From: Paractinoplanes tereljensis
GTDB taxonomy: Bacteria; Actinomycetota; Actinomycetes; Mycobacteriales; Micromonosporaceae
Assembly: GCF_016862435.1 (NCBI RefSeq)
Contig: NZ_BOMY01000041.1
Span: 62,001 to 126,000, forward strand
Length of the DNA: 64,000 bases
Direction: 5' to 3'
Position numbers and translations under genes: made by a program. Within the stretch, counting starts at the first letter, position 1. Each line of letters opens with the position of its first letter. Of this stretch, positions 35,358 to 43,931 are shown in pieces. Below the pieces are notes generated by a model. The model worked only from the letters and a program-made list of their open reading frames with translations. It was not told the DNA's origin and searched no databases.

Positions 35358-36899
35358 TTGAGAAAAACAATTGCGGCGTTCGCCGCCTTGACCCTTGCAC
35401 TCGGTACGACAACCGCCTGCTCCGACTCGGAGGACTCGGGCAAACCTGCCAAGATCACGATGCTGGTGCTCGGTGACAAGCCCAGCAACGGGCGGCTCGA
35501 GGCGATGCTCAAGGTGCTCAACCCGCGCCTCACCGAGCAGGCGAACGCCACGCTCGAACTGCATTACATCGAATGGGCCGACTGGCAGACGCAGTACAAC
35601 GTCCAGCTGCTGTCCGGCGACAGCAGCATGGACCTGATCACGACCGCCACCGACTGGCTGTTCGCCTGGGAAAATGCCCAGAAGGGCGCGTTCCTGCCGC
35701 TCTCCGACGACATTCTGAAGAAGAACGCCCCGAAGACCTGGGCACAGGTCGACGCGAAGGGCGACTGGGACCTCACCAAGCTCGACGACGGCCAGATCTA
35801 CTTCATCCCCGAGGACAATTACACCCAGTGGACGAACCACGGTTTCATGTACCGGGGTGACTGGGCCAAGGCGGCCGGCATCCCGGACGCGACGATCACC
35901 AAGTTCGAGCAGTTCACGCAGTACTTCACCTGGGTCAAGAAGAACAAGCCCAAGGCCTACCCGTGGGACGTCGCGAAGCAGAACGAGGCCGCACTGACCG
36001 GCTATCTGCAGGGGCACAGCGACTGGGTCACCCTGCAGGAGGTCTCGACCAGCAGCTATTACCCGTTCCAGGTCGACAACTCCGGCGCCGCCCCGAAGGT
36101 CACGTCCTGGTACTACAACAGCGACCAATTGCTGGCCGCGGCCACCGAGGCGAAACAGTGGAACGACCTCGGCGTCTGGCGCGAGGACGCGCTGAACTAC
36201 GACGGCAATACCCGCGAGGAGATGTACGCGGGGCTGTCCGGCGCCGAGCAGCACCACACCCAGACGTTCGTGACCCAGGTCGTCGACACCATGACGAAGA
36301 AGCAGCCCGGCTCCGACCCCAAGATGTTCTATTGGGGCCGGGAGAACGGCAACGTCTACCGCGACATCAAGACGCACGGCGCGATGGCGGTGTCGGCCAA
36401 TTCCAAACACCCCGACAAGGCCCTGCAGGTGTACGACCTGATCCGTAACGACAAGACGGATTACGACCTGCTGAACTTCGGTATCGAGGGCACCGACTAC
36501 GTGCTGACCGGGGGCAAGCTCGACCGCCCGAAGGGCTGGGACATCTCGACGGACGCCCTGGACTCCAATTTCTGGGCCGGCCGGATGGACGAGTTCGAGC
36601 CGGACAAGGTCACCGACGCGCCGAACAAGGCCGACATCTACAAGGGCCTCGACTCGGTGGCGAAGGTCTATCCGTTCTCGACGCTGCGGGTGAAGAAGGA
36701 CCAGATCGACCCGACCCTCACCGCGGTCGGCGGGGTGCTCTCCCAGTACATCCCGCAGCTGCAGTACGGCAAGGCCAAGGACCCGGCCGCCACCATCGCC
36801 GAGATGCGCAAGAAGCTCAAGGACGCCGGTTTCGAGGACGCCCTCAAGTCCATTCAGGCCGACATGGACGAGTGGAGCAAGACCCACAAGGCCAAATGA
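35358..36899 (+). CDS. Carbohydrate-binding lipoprotein of the ABC importer
   Basis: Extracellular solute-binding protein, 513 residues, longer than simple sugar binders and typical of the LplA-like group for oligosaccharides. The signal peptide ends at TTAC with acceptor Cys21. The TTG start has AAGGAGA 4-5 nt upstream. Aromatic-rich stretches (YIEWADWQTQ, SSYYPFQV, TSWYYNSDQ) fit a wide sugar cleft. It ends with a lysine-rich helix and overlaps the next ATG. The ligand is unknown. The co-encoded GH2 and GH5 enzymes suggest beta-linked plant or fungal oligosaccharides. Confidence 0.92.
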   Translation: MRKTIAAFAALTLALGTTTACSDSEDSGKPAKITMLVLGDKPSNGRLEAMLKVLNPRLTEQANATLELHYIEWADWQTQYNVQLLSGDSSMDLITTATDWLFAWENAQKGAFLPLSDDILKKNAPKTWAQVDAKGDWDLTKLDDGQIYFIPEDNYTQWTNHGFMYRGDWAKAAGIPDATITKFEQFTQYFTWVKKNKPKAYPWDVAKQNEAALTGYLQGHSDWVTLQEVSTSSYYPFQVDNSGAAPKVTSWYYNSDQLLAAATEAKQWNDLGVWREDALNYDGNTREEMYAGLSGAEQHHTQTFVTQVVDTMTKKQPGSDPKMFYWGRENGNVYRDIKTHGAMAVSANSKHPDKALQVYDLIRNDKTDYDLLNFGIEGTDYVLTGGKLDRPKGWDISTDALDSNFWAGRMDEFEPDKVTDAPNKADIYKGLDSVAKVYPFSTLRVKKDQIDPTLTAVGGVLSQYIPQLQYGKAKDPAATIAEMRKKLKDAGFEDALKSIQADMDEWSKTHKAK

Positions 36900-37531
36900 T
36901 GTTCGCACTCGATTCGCCGCTCGTGCGGTTCCTCAACCGGTTCGCCGATCTGATGATCCTGAACCTGCTGTTCCTGGTCACCGCACTACCCATCGTCACG
37001 CTCGGCGCCGCTCTCACGGCGCTGAGCGGGACGGCGATGCGGCTGGCCCGGGGCGAGAGCGAGTCGGTGACCGGCGACTACCTGCGCGCCCTGCGCCGTG
37101 ACCTGCGGCCGGGCATGCTCCTCGGCCTGGTGGTCGCCGGGCTCGGCCTGGTGCTCGCGGCGTGGTGGACGGTGATCGGCGGGCTCGCCGTACCCGGCCT
37201 GGTCCGGATCTTGCTCTATGCCGTCTGCGGCGTCCTGGCCTTCCGCCTCACCGTCGTCGCGCTTTTTGCCTTTCCCTATCTGGCCACGTTCGACGACGGC
37301 CTGCGCACCGTGCTGCGCAACGCGCGGCTGATGTCCGTCCGGCACGCCTTCGCCTCGCTGGCGCTGCTGATGGTCACCGGTCTGCCGGTCGTCGTCACCG
37401 TCTTCTACCCGCAGGTCGTGGTGTTCGGGCTGCTCTGGTTCCTGTTCGGCTTCGCGGGCGTCGCGTACCTGGCCGGGATCGTGCTGACCGGGGTCTTCGC
37501 CACCTACGCGCCCAAGCTCGCCCTGTCCTGA
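36896..37531 (+). CDS. YesL/DUF624-family membrane protein
   Basis: A 211-residue integral membrane protein with five or six helices (about 20-44, 75-100, 103-125, 150-170, 172-200). The DUF624/YesL signature around FLNRFADLMILNLLFLVTALPIVTLGAALTAL is clear. Members almost always sit beside LplB/YtcP importers and plant-polysaccharide enzymes, but their role is unknown. They may assist importer assembly. The first of two consecutive ATG codons overlaps the binding-protein stop, so the gene is translationally coupled to it. Confidence 0.85.
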   Translation: MMFALDSPLVRFLNRFADLMILNLLFLVTALPIVTLGAALTALSGTAMRLARGESESVTGDYLRALRRDLRPGMLLGLVVAGLGLVLAAWWTVIGGLAVPGLVRILLYAVCGVLAFRLTVVALFAFPYLATFDDGLRTVLRNARLMSVRHAFASLALLMVTGLPVVVTVFYPQVVVFGLLWFLFGFAGVAYLAGIVLTGVFATYAPKLALS

Positions 37532-37557
37532 CCCTTCCGACCGAAGGTTCCTCGCCT

Positions 37558-39858
37558 GTGCGTACCTCCCCCATCCGTCAGTGGTCCTTCCTCCTCGCCG
37601 ATGAGCCGGACGCCTGGGCCAAAGGCTTCGACGATTCCGCCTGGCGCCCGGTCGTCGTGCCGCACGACTGGAGTGTCGAGCACGACTTCGACCCGTCCTG
37701 TTCGAGCGGCACCGGCTACCTTCCCGGCGGAGTGGGCTGGTACCGCGGCCACCTCTCGCCGGCCGCTCTCGGCCTCACTCCGGGACAGCGGCTCCGGCTG
37801 GTCTTCCACGGCGTCTACAAGAACGCCGACGTCTGGGTGAACGGCTACCACCTCGGTTCGCGGCCGTCCGGCTGGGCGCGTTTCTCGTTCGACCTCACCG
37901 AGATTCTCGGCTACGCGCCCGACGACGACCTCGTGGTCGCGGTCCGCGTCGACCGGACCGAGGTGTCCGATTCCCGCTGGTACAACGGCTCCGGCCTGAC
38001 CCGGCCGGTGGACCTGGAGGTCACCGAGGCCGTCCACCTGGCCGAACACGGCACCACCGTGGCTTTTCAAAAGGCCGAAGCGACAGTACGGGTACGGCAG
38101 ACCGTAGTGAACGACTCCGGCGAGGACACGACCGTCACGATCGACCACGAGTTGCGTTCGCTGACGTCGGATCGGGTCCAGCGGTTCACGTCGGAAGTCA
38201 GCGTGCCGGCCGGGGCGACCCGCGAGGTCGAGACGGCCGAACGCGTCGACGAACCGGAACTCTGGTCGGCCGAACACCCGCATCTGTACCGGCTGACCAC
38301 CGTGCTCGGGCCCGGCGGCGACACGTCCGAGCTGGTCGTCGGCTTGCGGAGCATCCGCTTCGACCCCGAGCACGGGTTCTTCGTCAACGACGAGCCGCAA
38401 ACGCTGAAGGGTGTCTGCCTGCACGAGGACGCGGGCGTGCTCGGCACGGCGGTGCCCGCGGCGGTCTGGGCGCGGCGCCTGCTCGCCCTGAAGGCGATGG
38501 GCGCCAACGCCGTCCGGATGGCGCACAACCCGCACTCCCCCGAGCTCTACTCGCTCTGCGACACCCTCGGCTTCTACGTGATCGACGAGGCGTTCGACGA
38601 GTGGGAGAACCCGAAGAACAAGTGGTGGCAGGGGCACAACGTCTACCCGCCCCGGCACGAGGGACCGGCGACCAGCTTCCCGGCCTGGCACGCCGCCGAC
38701 CTGACCGCGATGGTCGAGGCCCATCGGCACCACCCGTCGGTCATCGCGTGGAGCATCGGCAACGAGGTCGATTACCCCAACGACCCGTACGCCAGCCCGC
38801 TGTTCGCCGAGATGACCGGCAACAACGACGCGTCCAAGCCGGCCGCCGAGCGGGTCTACGATCCGGCCCGGCCGGACATGCGCCGGCTGACGACGATCGC
38901 GGCCCGGCTGATCGACCTGGTGCGGGCCGCGGATCCGACCCGGCCGGTGACGCTCGCGGCCGCGTTCCCCGAGCTGTCGAGCGTGACCGGGCTCCTGGAG
39001 GGACTCGATCTGGTCGGTTACAACTACAAGGAGCAGCTGTACGAGGATGACCACGCCCGCTTCCCGGGGCAGCCGCTGGTCGGCTCCGAGACCGGGCACT
39101 CGTATGAGGCGTGGCGGCACGTGGCCGAGAAGGACTACGTCGCGGGCCAGTTCCTGTGGACCGGGATCGACTACCTCGGCGAGGCGCGCGGCTGGCCGGT
39201 GCACGGCTCGCCGGCCGGCCTGCTCACCACGGCCGGCTTCGACAAACCGGCCTACCACCTGCGCCGGTCCTGGTGGTCCGCCGAGCCGATGGTCTACCTC
39301 GTCACCGGCGCGCTCTCCCGGCGATGGGACCACGAGCCCGGCGAAGAGGTCGAGGTGATCTGCTTCGCGAACACCGAGGAACTGGTCCTGACCTGCGGCG
39401 ACGAGGAGTTCCCGCTGACCTTCGACGACACCGCCGGGTGGTGGCGCGCGACCGTGCCGTACCGGGAGGAGCCGTTGACCCTTGTGGGGCGTACGCGCGA
39501 AGTCTCGGTTTTTGATGCTCTTGGATCTCGCGGCAAAGCCGCGTCCATCGACGCCCAGATGTGGAACCTCCCGGCCGGATTGGCTCCCGCCGACGTGATC
39601 CAGGTCGAGGTCACCCTGCGCGACGGGGACGGGAACCTCGCCGCCGACGACCGGCTGGTCACCGCCGAGGTGTCCGGCGGCGTCCTGCTCGGTCTGGACA
39701 ACGGCGACCTGGCCGACCCGACGCCCTACTCGCAGCCTTCGCGGTGCACCCATGACGGCCGGTTGATCGTCTACGTGCGCGGCGACTCGTCAACGGTTCT
39801 GACGCTGAGTGCACCCGGCGTTGCCGACGTCCGCCTCGACCACTCCGAATGGAGATGA
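37558..39858 (+). CDS. Glycoside hydrolase family 2 protein
   Basis: A cytoplasmic exo-glycosidase of 766 residues without a signal peptide. The N-terminal sugar-binding jelly roll (about 1-170, HDWSVEHDF and NADVWVNGYHLG), immunoglobulin-like domain (about 175-275) and TIM barrel (about 280-560) follow the GH2 plan. The catalytic acid/base is Glu403 in SIGNEVDY and the nucleophile is Glu511 in GSETGHS. The C-terminal beta domains run to 766. Beta-galactosidase is the commonest activity of this subgroup, with beta-mannosidase or glucuronidase less likely. It would cleave oligosaccharides imported by the neighbouring ABC system. The GTG start has GAAGG upstream at a somewhat long spacing. Confidence 0.9.
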   Translation: MRTSPIRQWSFLLADEPDAWAKGFDDSAWRPVVVPHDWSVEHDFDPSCSSGTGYLPGGVGWYRGHLSPAALGLTPGQRLRLVFHGVYKNADVWVNGYHLGSRPSGWARFSFDLTEILGYAPDDDLVVAVRVDRTEVSDSRWYNGSGLTRPVDLEVTEAVHLAEHGTTVAFQKAEATVRVRQTVVNDSGEDTTVTIDHELRSLTSDRVQRFTSEVSVPAGATREVETAERVDEPELWSAEHPHLYRLTTVLGPGGDTSELVVGLRSIRFDPEHGFFVNDEPQTLKGVCLHEDAGVLGTAVPAAVWARRLLALKAMGANAVRMAHNPHSPELYSLCDTLGFYVIDEAFDEWENPKNKWWQGHNVYPPRHEGPATSFPAWHAADLTAMVEAHRHHPSVIAWSIGNEVDYPNDPYASPLFAEMTGNNDASKPAAERVYDPARPDMRRLTTIAARLIDLVRAADPTRPVTLAAAFPELSSVTGLLEGLDLVGYNYKEQLYEDDHARFPGQPLVGSETGHSYEAWRHVAEKDYVAGQFLWTGIDYLGEARGWPVHGSPAGLLTTAGFDKPAYHLRRSWWSAEPMVYLVTGALSRRWDHEPGEEVEVICFANTEELVLTCGDEEFPLTFDDTAGWWRATVPYREEPLTLVGRTREVSVFDALGSRGKAASIDAQMWNLPAGLAPADVIQVEVTLRDGDGNLAADDRLVTAEVSGGVLLGLDNGDLADPTPYSQPSRCTHDGRLIVYVRGDSSTVLTLSAPGVADVRLDHSEWR

Positions 39859-39860
39859 CC

Positions 39861-41240
39861 ATGCGTTCTCTGATCCGGGCGGTGGCGCTCGGCGCGCTCG
39901 CCTCCCTCATGCTGGCCGGCACGGCCCACGCGAAACCTCCGTCGCCCGGGGGAACCAGCGACTTCCGCGGAGTCAACTGGGCCGATCCCCGGGACAACTA
40001 CGCGAGCGACGCGGTGGTGCCGAGCGGCCTGTCCACCGCCGACGACTACCGCACCGTCTATCGCGTCACCACCCGCATGGTCGGCGACTTCCGCCGGAAC
40101 CTCGGCGCCAACACGCTGCGCCTGCCGATCAACCCGGCCAGCGTGGGCACCGCCTGGTGGCGCTCCTACCGGGCGGCGATCGATGCCGCCACCGCGGCCG
40201 GCGACAAGGTCATCCTCAGTTACTGGGAGGCCGACACCAGCAAGGACGGGCTGATCGACGACGTCGCCGCCTGGGACCGGATGTGGGACACGGTGGTCCG
40301 GGAGTACGGCCGCAACCCGCGGGTCTACTTCGAGGCGATGAACGAGCCGCACGGCTACACCCTCGACCAGTGGGTGGCGGTCAACACCGGCTTCATCGCC
40401 CGGCACCGGTCGGTGCCCCGCGGCCGCGTCGTGGTCAGCGGCACCGGCTACAACGACAACGTGACCGGGGTCGGCGCAGCGCCGGAACTCCGCGGCACCC
40501 TGCTGTCGCTGCACTTCTACGGCTTCTGGGCGAGCGACACCGAGAAGTCGGCGTGGCTGGCCAACCTGACGCCGCGGATCGGCTCGTACGGGTATCGCAC
40601 GATCATCGACGAGGCCGGCGCGCCGATGACGATCGGCTTGAACTACGGCGCCCACAACGGCAACACCTCGACGGCGTACTTCGCCGCGCTCACCGAGACC
40701 GCGCGCGCTCAGCACATGGGCATCGTCTACTGGCCCGGCCTGCGCTTCGGCGACTCGTACTCGATCACCTCGGTCGGCGCCGACGGTCATCTGGTGAACA
40801 ACAGCGCGTCCGGCGTCGCCCAGCTGCGCTGGGGCTGGGGGTTCGGCACCACCGAGCCGGCCAACGACGACCCGGCCGCGCCCCCGGGCGAGCCTCTGGT
40901 CAACCTGGCCTCCGGCCGCTGCGTGGACGTGCCCGGTTTCAGCACCACCGACGGCACGGCGCTCGGCATCTGGGACTGCAACGGCGGCGGCAACCAGTCG
41001 TTCAACGCCTCGCCGACCGGGGAGCTCACCGTCTACGGCAGCAAGTGCGTGACCGCCGGCAACCCGGTGACCATCGGCGCCTGCACCGGCGCGGACACCC
41101 AGCAGTGGACATTCACCGCGGAGCAGACCGTGACCAGCGGGGCCTCGCTCTGCCTGGACGCACCGGACGGCAGCGCGGTGGTGGTCGCCCCCTGCTCCGG
41201 CACGGCCACGCAGACCTGGGCCCGCGTTCCGACTCCTTAG
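39861..41240 (+). CDS. Secreted GH5-like endoglycosidase with ricin-type lectin domain
   Basis: Extracellular enzyme of 459 residues. A Sec signal (1-25, ending AHA) leads to a TIM barrel (about 35-320) with acid/base Glu162 in AMNEPHG and the likely nucleophile Glu251 in IIDEAGAP. Both are glycoside hydrolase clan A positions and resemble GH5 endoglucanase/mannanase types. Residues about 335-459 form a ricin B beta-trefoil with repeated QxW (QQWTF, QTWAR) and Cys pairs, which anchors the enzyme to polysaccharide. The ATG at 39861 has GGAG 6 nt upstream. ATG codons at 39849 and 39855 are in frame but overlap the GH2 end. It probably makes the oligosaccharides that the importer takes up. Confidence 0.88.
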   Translation: MRSLIRAVALGALASLMLAGTAHAKPPSPGGTSDFRGVNWADPRDNYASDAVVPSGLSTADDYRTVYRVTTRMVGDFRRNLGANTLRLPINPASVGTAWWRSYRAAIDAATAAGDKVILSYWEADTSKDGLIDDVAAWDRMWDTVVREYGRNPRVYFEAMNEPHGYTLDQWVAVNTGFIARHRSVPRGRVVVSGTGYNDNVTGVGAAPELRGTLLSLHFYGFWASDTEKSAWLANLTPRIGSYGYRTIIDEAGAPMTIGLNYGAHNGNTSTAYFAALTETARAQHMGIVYWPGLRFGDSYSITSVGADGHLVNNSASGVAQLRWGWGFGTTEPANDDPAAPPGEPLVNLASGRCVDVPGFSTTDGTALGIWDCNGGGNQSFNASPTGELTVYGSKCVTAGNPVTIGACTGADTQQWTFTAEQTVTSGASLCLDAPDGSAVVVAPCSGTATQTWARVPTP

Positions 41241-41250
41241 GATCAGGATC

Positions 41251-42456
41251 ATGAAACGCACCTCTCGCGATATCCGGGTCGCCAACCGTTTCGAGGTGCT
41301 TCGGCGCATCCTCGCGGACGGCCCGGTGTCGCGGCAGGAGGTGGCCGCCGACACCGCCCTGAGCCTCGCCACCGTGTCCAACCTCGTCGGCGAGCTGCTC
41401 CAGGCCGGGCTGCTCGAGGAGGTTGGCTACCAGGACTCCGGCGGCGGGCGGCCGCGCGCCCTGGTCACCGCACGCCGGTCCGGCGGCTTCCTGGCCGGGG
41501 TCGACGTCGCCGAGACGTACGTGCATGTCGAGCTGTTCGACACCGGGCTGCAGGTGCTGGCCAGCGTGGAGGAGCCGCTCGACCCGCGCGACGAGAGCAG
41601 CCCGGCGCAGGTCGTCGCGCACATCGTGTCCAGCCTGCGAGCGGTGACCGCCCGGGCCGAGGTCGGCTTCGACCAGCTGCTGGGGGTCGGGGTGAGCGTG
41701 CCCGGCCAGGTCGACCGGGACGGCGGCGTGTCGATCTTCGCGCCCAACTGGGACTGGCACGACGTGCCCCTGCGGGACCAGCTGGCGGCGCACCTGAACG
41801 TGCCGCTCTACCTGGACAACCCGCTGCGCGCCGGGGTGCTGGCCGAGCTCTGGTTCGGGGCCGGCCGCGGCCACGACGACGTGGCCGTGCTGACCCTGGG
41901 CACCGGGGTCGGCGCGGGACTGGCCTTCCACGGGCAGCTCCACCGGGGCGCGACAAACAGCGCCGGCGAGTGGGGCCACACCAACCTGGTGATGGACGGG
42001 CGCCCGTGCCGGTGCGGCAGCCGGGGCTGCGTCGAGGCGTACATCGGGGCGCCCGGCATCATGGCGCAGCTGCGGGAGATCGCGCCGGACAGCCCGCTGC
42101 TGCACCCCGACGACCAGACCGCCACCATCAGCGCCCTGGCCGACGCCCACCGGGCCGGCGACCCGGTGGCCGTGGCGGTGCTGGACGAGACCGCCCGCTA
42201 CCTGGCGGTGGCCATCGCCGATCTGATCAACATCGTGAACCCCGAGGTGGTCGTGCTCTCCAGCTGGGTGGCGGCCAAGCTCGGCGAGCCGTTGCTGACC
42301 GGGGCGCGGGCCCGGCTGGGCCAGCACGCCCTCAGTCGTCCGCTGACCCACACCGAGATCACCCTGTGCCGGATCAACGGCAACCCGGTCAGCCTCGGTG
42401 CGGCGACGTTCGCCCTGGAGGGGCACCTCGCCGCGATCGGCGTCACCCGGCGATGA
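41251..42456 (+). CDS. ROK-family transcriptional regulator (NagC/XylR type)
   Basis: A 401-residue sugar-responsive repressor. Residues 15-65 are a winged HTH (VSRQEVAADTALSLATVSNLVGELL). The actin-like ROK domain from about 80 has the zinc ligands His243, Cys253, Cys255 and Cys260 (GH...CRCGSRGC). The catalytic region reads LDNPLRAG where sugar kinases have a DND-like motif, so it should bind sugar without phosphorylating it. It lies in the polysaccharide locus after the GH5 gene and probably controls the inverted repeat at 33432-33453. Its stop overlaps the next ATG by 4 bp. Confidence 0.9.
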   Translation: MKRTSRDIRVANRFEVLRRILADGPVSRQEVAADTALSLATVSNLVGELLQAGLLEEVGYQDSGGGRPRALVTARRSGGFLAGVDVAETYVHVELFDTGLQVLASVEEPLDPRDESSPAQVVAHIVSSLRAVTARAEVGFDQLLGVGVSVPGQVDRDGGVSIFAPNWDWHDVPLRDQLAAHLNVPLYLDNPLRAGVLAELWFGAGRGHDDVAVLTLGTGVGAGLAFHGQLHRGATNSAGEWGHTNLVMDGRPCRCGSRGCVEAYIGAPGIMAQLREIAPDSPLLHPDDQTATISALADAHRAGDPVAVAVLDETARYLAVAIADLINIVNPEVVVLSSWVAAKLGEPLLTGARARLGQHALSRPLTHTEITLCRINGNPVSLGAATFALEGHLAAIGVTRR

Positions 42457-43931
42457 CTTTCCACTTCCCGGCCGGGCCGGTCTTCCTGCTGGACTCCGAC
42501 GACGGCGGCCGGTACGTGCTTCCCTTGCTTCCGGCCTTGCTTCCGGCCTTGCTTCCGGGCGACAGCGCTACCGGACGGGGCCGCTGCTGGGTGCTGCCGC
42601 CGGAACCGGATTCCGCCGAACCCGCCTGGATGATCACCGCCGACGGCCCGATCACGGTCCGATACTCCGGCGGGATCGTCGTGGACGCCCCCGGCGGCAC
42701 GCTCACCGCGCATCGGGCCCGGCCGCACGCCGACGTCGACGGCCACGAGTTCACCCTGGACTTTCCGGGCGCCGAGCCCCTCGCCGACGCGCTGGCCGGC
42801 TTCTACTGGGGCACGATCCTGCCGTGCGTGGTCGAGCGCACCCGGGCCAAGGACTACCCGGACGCCGACGGCTACGTGCTCAGCACGCTGGCCGACACGT
42901 ACGCCGGCACCTACCCGGACGTCGACCACGAATTCCAGATCAAGGGCCGGCTCGCCGCCGGTAGCCGGGTGGACCTGGACGTCGTGCGCCGGATGATCGA
43001 AATGCAGTTGATCTTGATGCGGGAGGATCCGGCCCAGCTCTGGCGCGACCCGTGCGCGGTGCAGCCCGGCGGCGAGCGCGAGTACCACGTGCGGCGCAAC
43101 AGCCTGGACGGCACTGCGAACGCGGTGATGTTCCTGGTCACCGGCAACGTCGAGGTGCTCGAGTCGATCTGGTTGTACGTCGCGCGCACCAAGGATCTGG
43201 CCTGGCTGCGCGCGCACATCGAGGACATCGAGGGCGCGGCGTCGTGCATCGAGGACTGCATCGATCCGCTCGGGCGGCTCTGGTCCGACGTCTACTACGA
43301 GGACCAGGTCATCAAGGACGGCCGGGAAACCATGGCCGCGTCGCTGGCCGCCCGCTCGTTCTCGTTGCTGGGCTCGCTGGAAACGATGCTCGGCCGAAGC
43401 GACCGATACTCCGCTCTGGCGGAACGGCTCGCCGCCACCATCGCGCAGCCGCTGCCGACCGGGTACTGGGATCCGGCGGCGGGCCGATTCGTCGGCTGGG
43501 TGGACCGCTCCGGCGTCGTGCACGACCACATCCACCTGCTCGCGAACGTGCTGCCGGTGCTGTTCGGCCAGGCTGGGGTTGTGCAGGCGGAGAGCGTGGC
43601 CGCCCTGGTCGACCGGGAACGTGAGGAGTTCCAGCGGTTCCCCACGTTTCTGGCCGCGCGGATCGCCGAATACACCGACAGCGAGATCGGCGACGGCGGG
43701 CCCTACGACCTGTGCGCGGCCGGCCGCTATTGGTGCTGGGACGCGGCGTACTGGTCGTGGCGCCGCGACGGCCGCATGTTGCTCGACCAGCTGGGCGCGG
43801 TTGCCCGGCAGAGCGCCGCCGACGGGTACGTGATGGGCGAGCGCTACGACCGCACCTTCCGGCTCGATCTCGGCCCGGCACCCCAGGTGGTGCGGGTCGC
43901 CGCGGGCGGAGAGGTCACGGTTCCCCGATGA
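42453..43931 (+). CDS. Putative (alpha/alpha)6-barrel glycoside hydrolase, family not recognised
   Basis: A 492-residue cytoplasmic protein. The N-terminal 130 residues are beta-rich, and the rest looks like a six-hairpin toroid with acidic and aromatic motifs: FYWGTILPCVVERTRAKDYPDADG, DVDHEFQIKGRL, NSLDGTANAVMFL, WSDVYYEDQVIKDGRE, HDHIHLLANVLP and the tail WCWDAAYWSWRRDG. These resemble glycogen-debranching/GH15-GH63 clan barrels, but no family signature is certain. The carboxylates Asp and Glu in those loops are plausible catalysts. The gene begins inside the ROK stop and ends inside the next ATG. A 12-bp triple repeat near its start encodes LLPALLPALLPG. Confidence 0.65.
   Translation: MTFHFPAGPVFLLDSDDGGRYVLPLLPALLPALLPGDSATGRGRCWVLPPEPDSAEPAWMITADGPITVRYSGGIVVDAPGGTLTAHRARPHADVDGHEFTLDFPGAEPLADALAGFYWGTILPCVVERTRAKDYPDADGYVLSTLADTYAGTYPDVDHEFQIKGRLAAGSRVDLDVVRRMIEMQLILMREDPAQLWRDPCAVQPGGEREYHVRRNSLDGTANAVMFLVTGNVEVLESIWLYVARTKDLAWLRAHIEDIEGAASCIEDCIDPLGRLWSDVYYEDQVIKDGRETMAASLAARSFSLLGSLETMLGRSDRYSALAERLAATIAQPLPTGYWDPAAGRFVGWVDRSGVVHDHIHLLANVLPVLFGQAGVVQAESVAALVDREREEFQRFPTFLAARIAEYTDSEIGDGGPYDLCAAGRYWCWDAAYWSWRRDGRMLLDQLGAVARQSAADGYVMGERYDRTFRLDLGPAPQVVRVAAGGEVTVPR
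42524..42559 (+). repeat. Three tandem copies of a 12-bp unit inside a coding region
   Basis: CTTGCTTCCGGC occurs three times in a row (42524-42535, 42536-42547, 42548-42559, the last base of the third copy changed to G). The unit is a multiple of three, so copy-number change would add or remove four residues without a frameshift. Confidence 0.9.
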
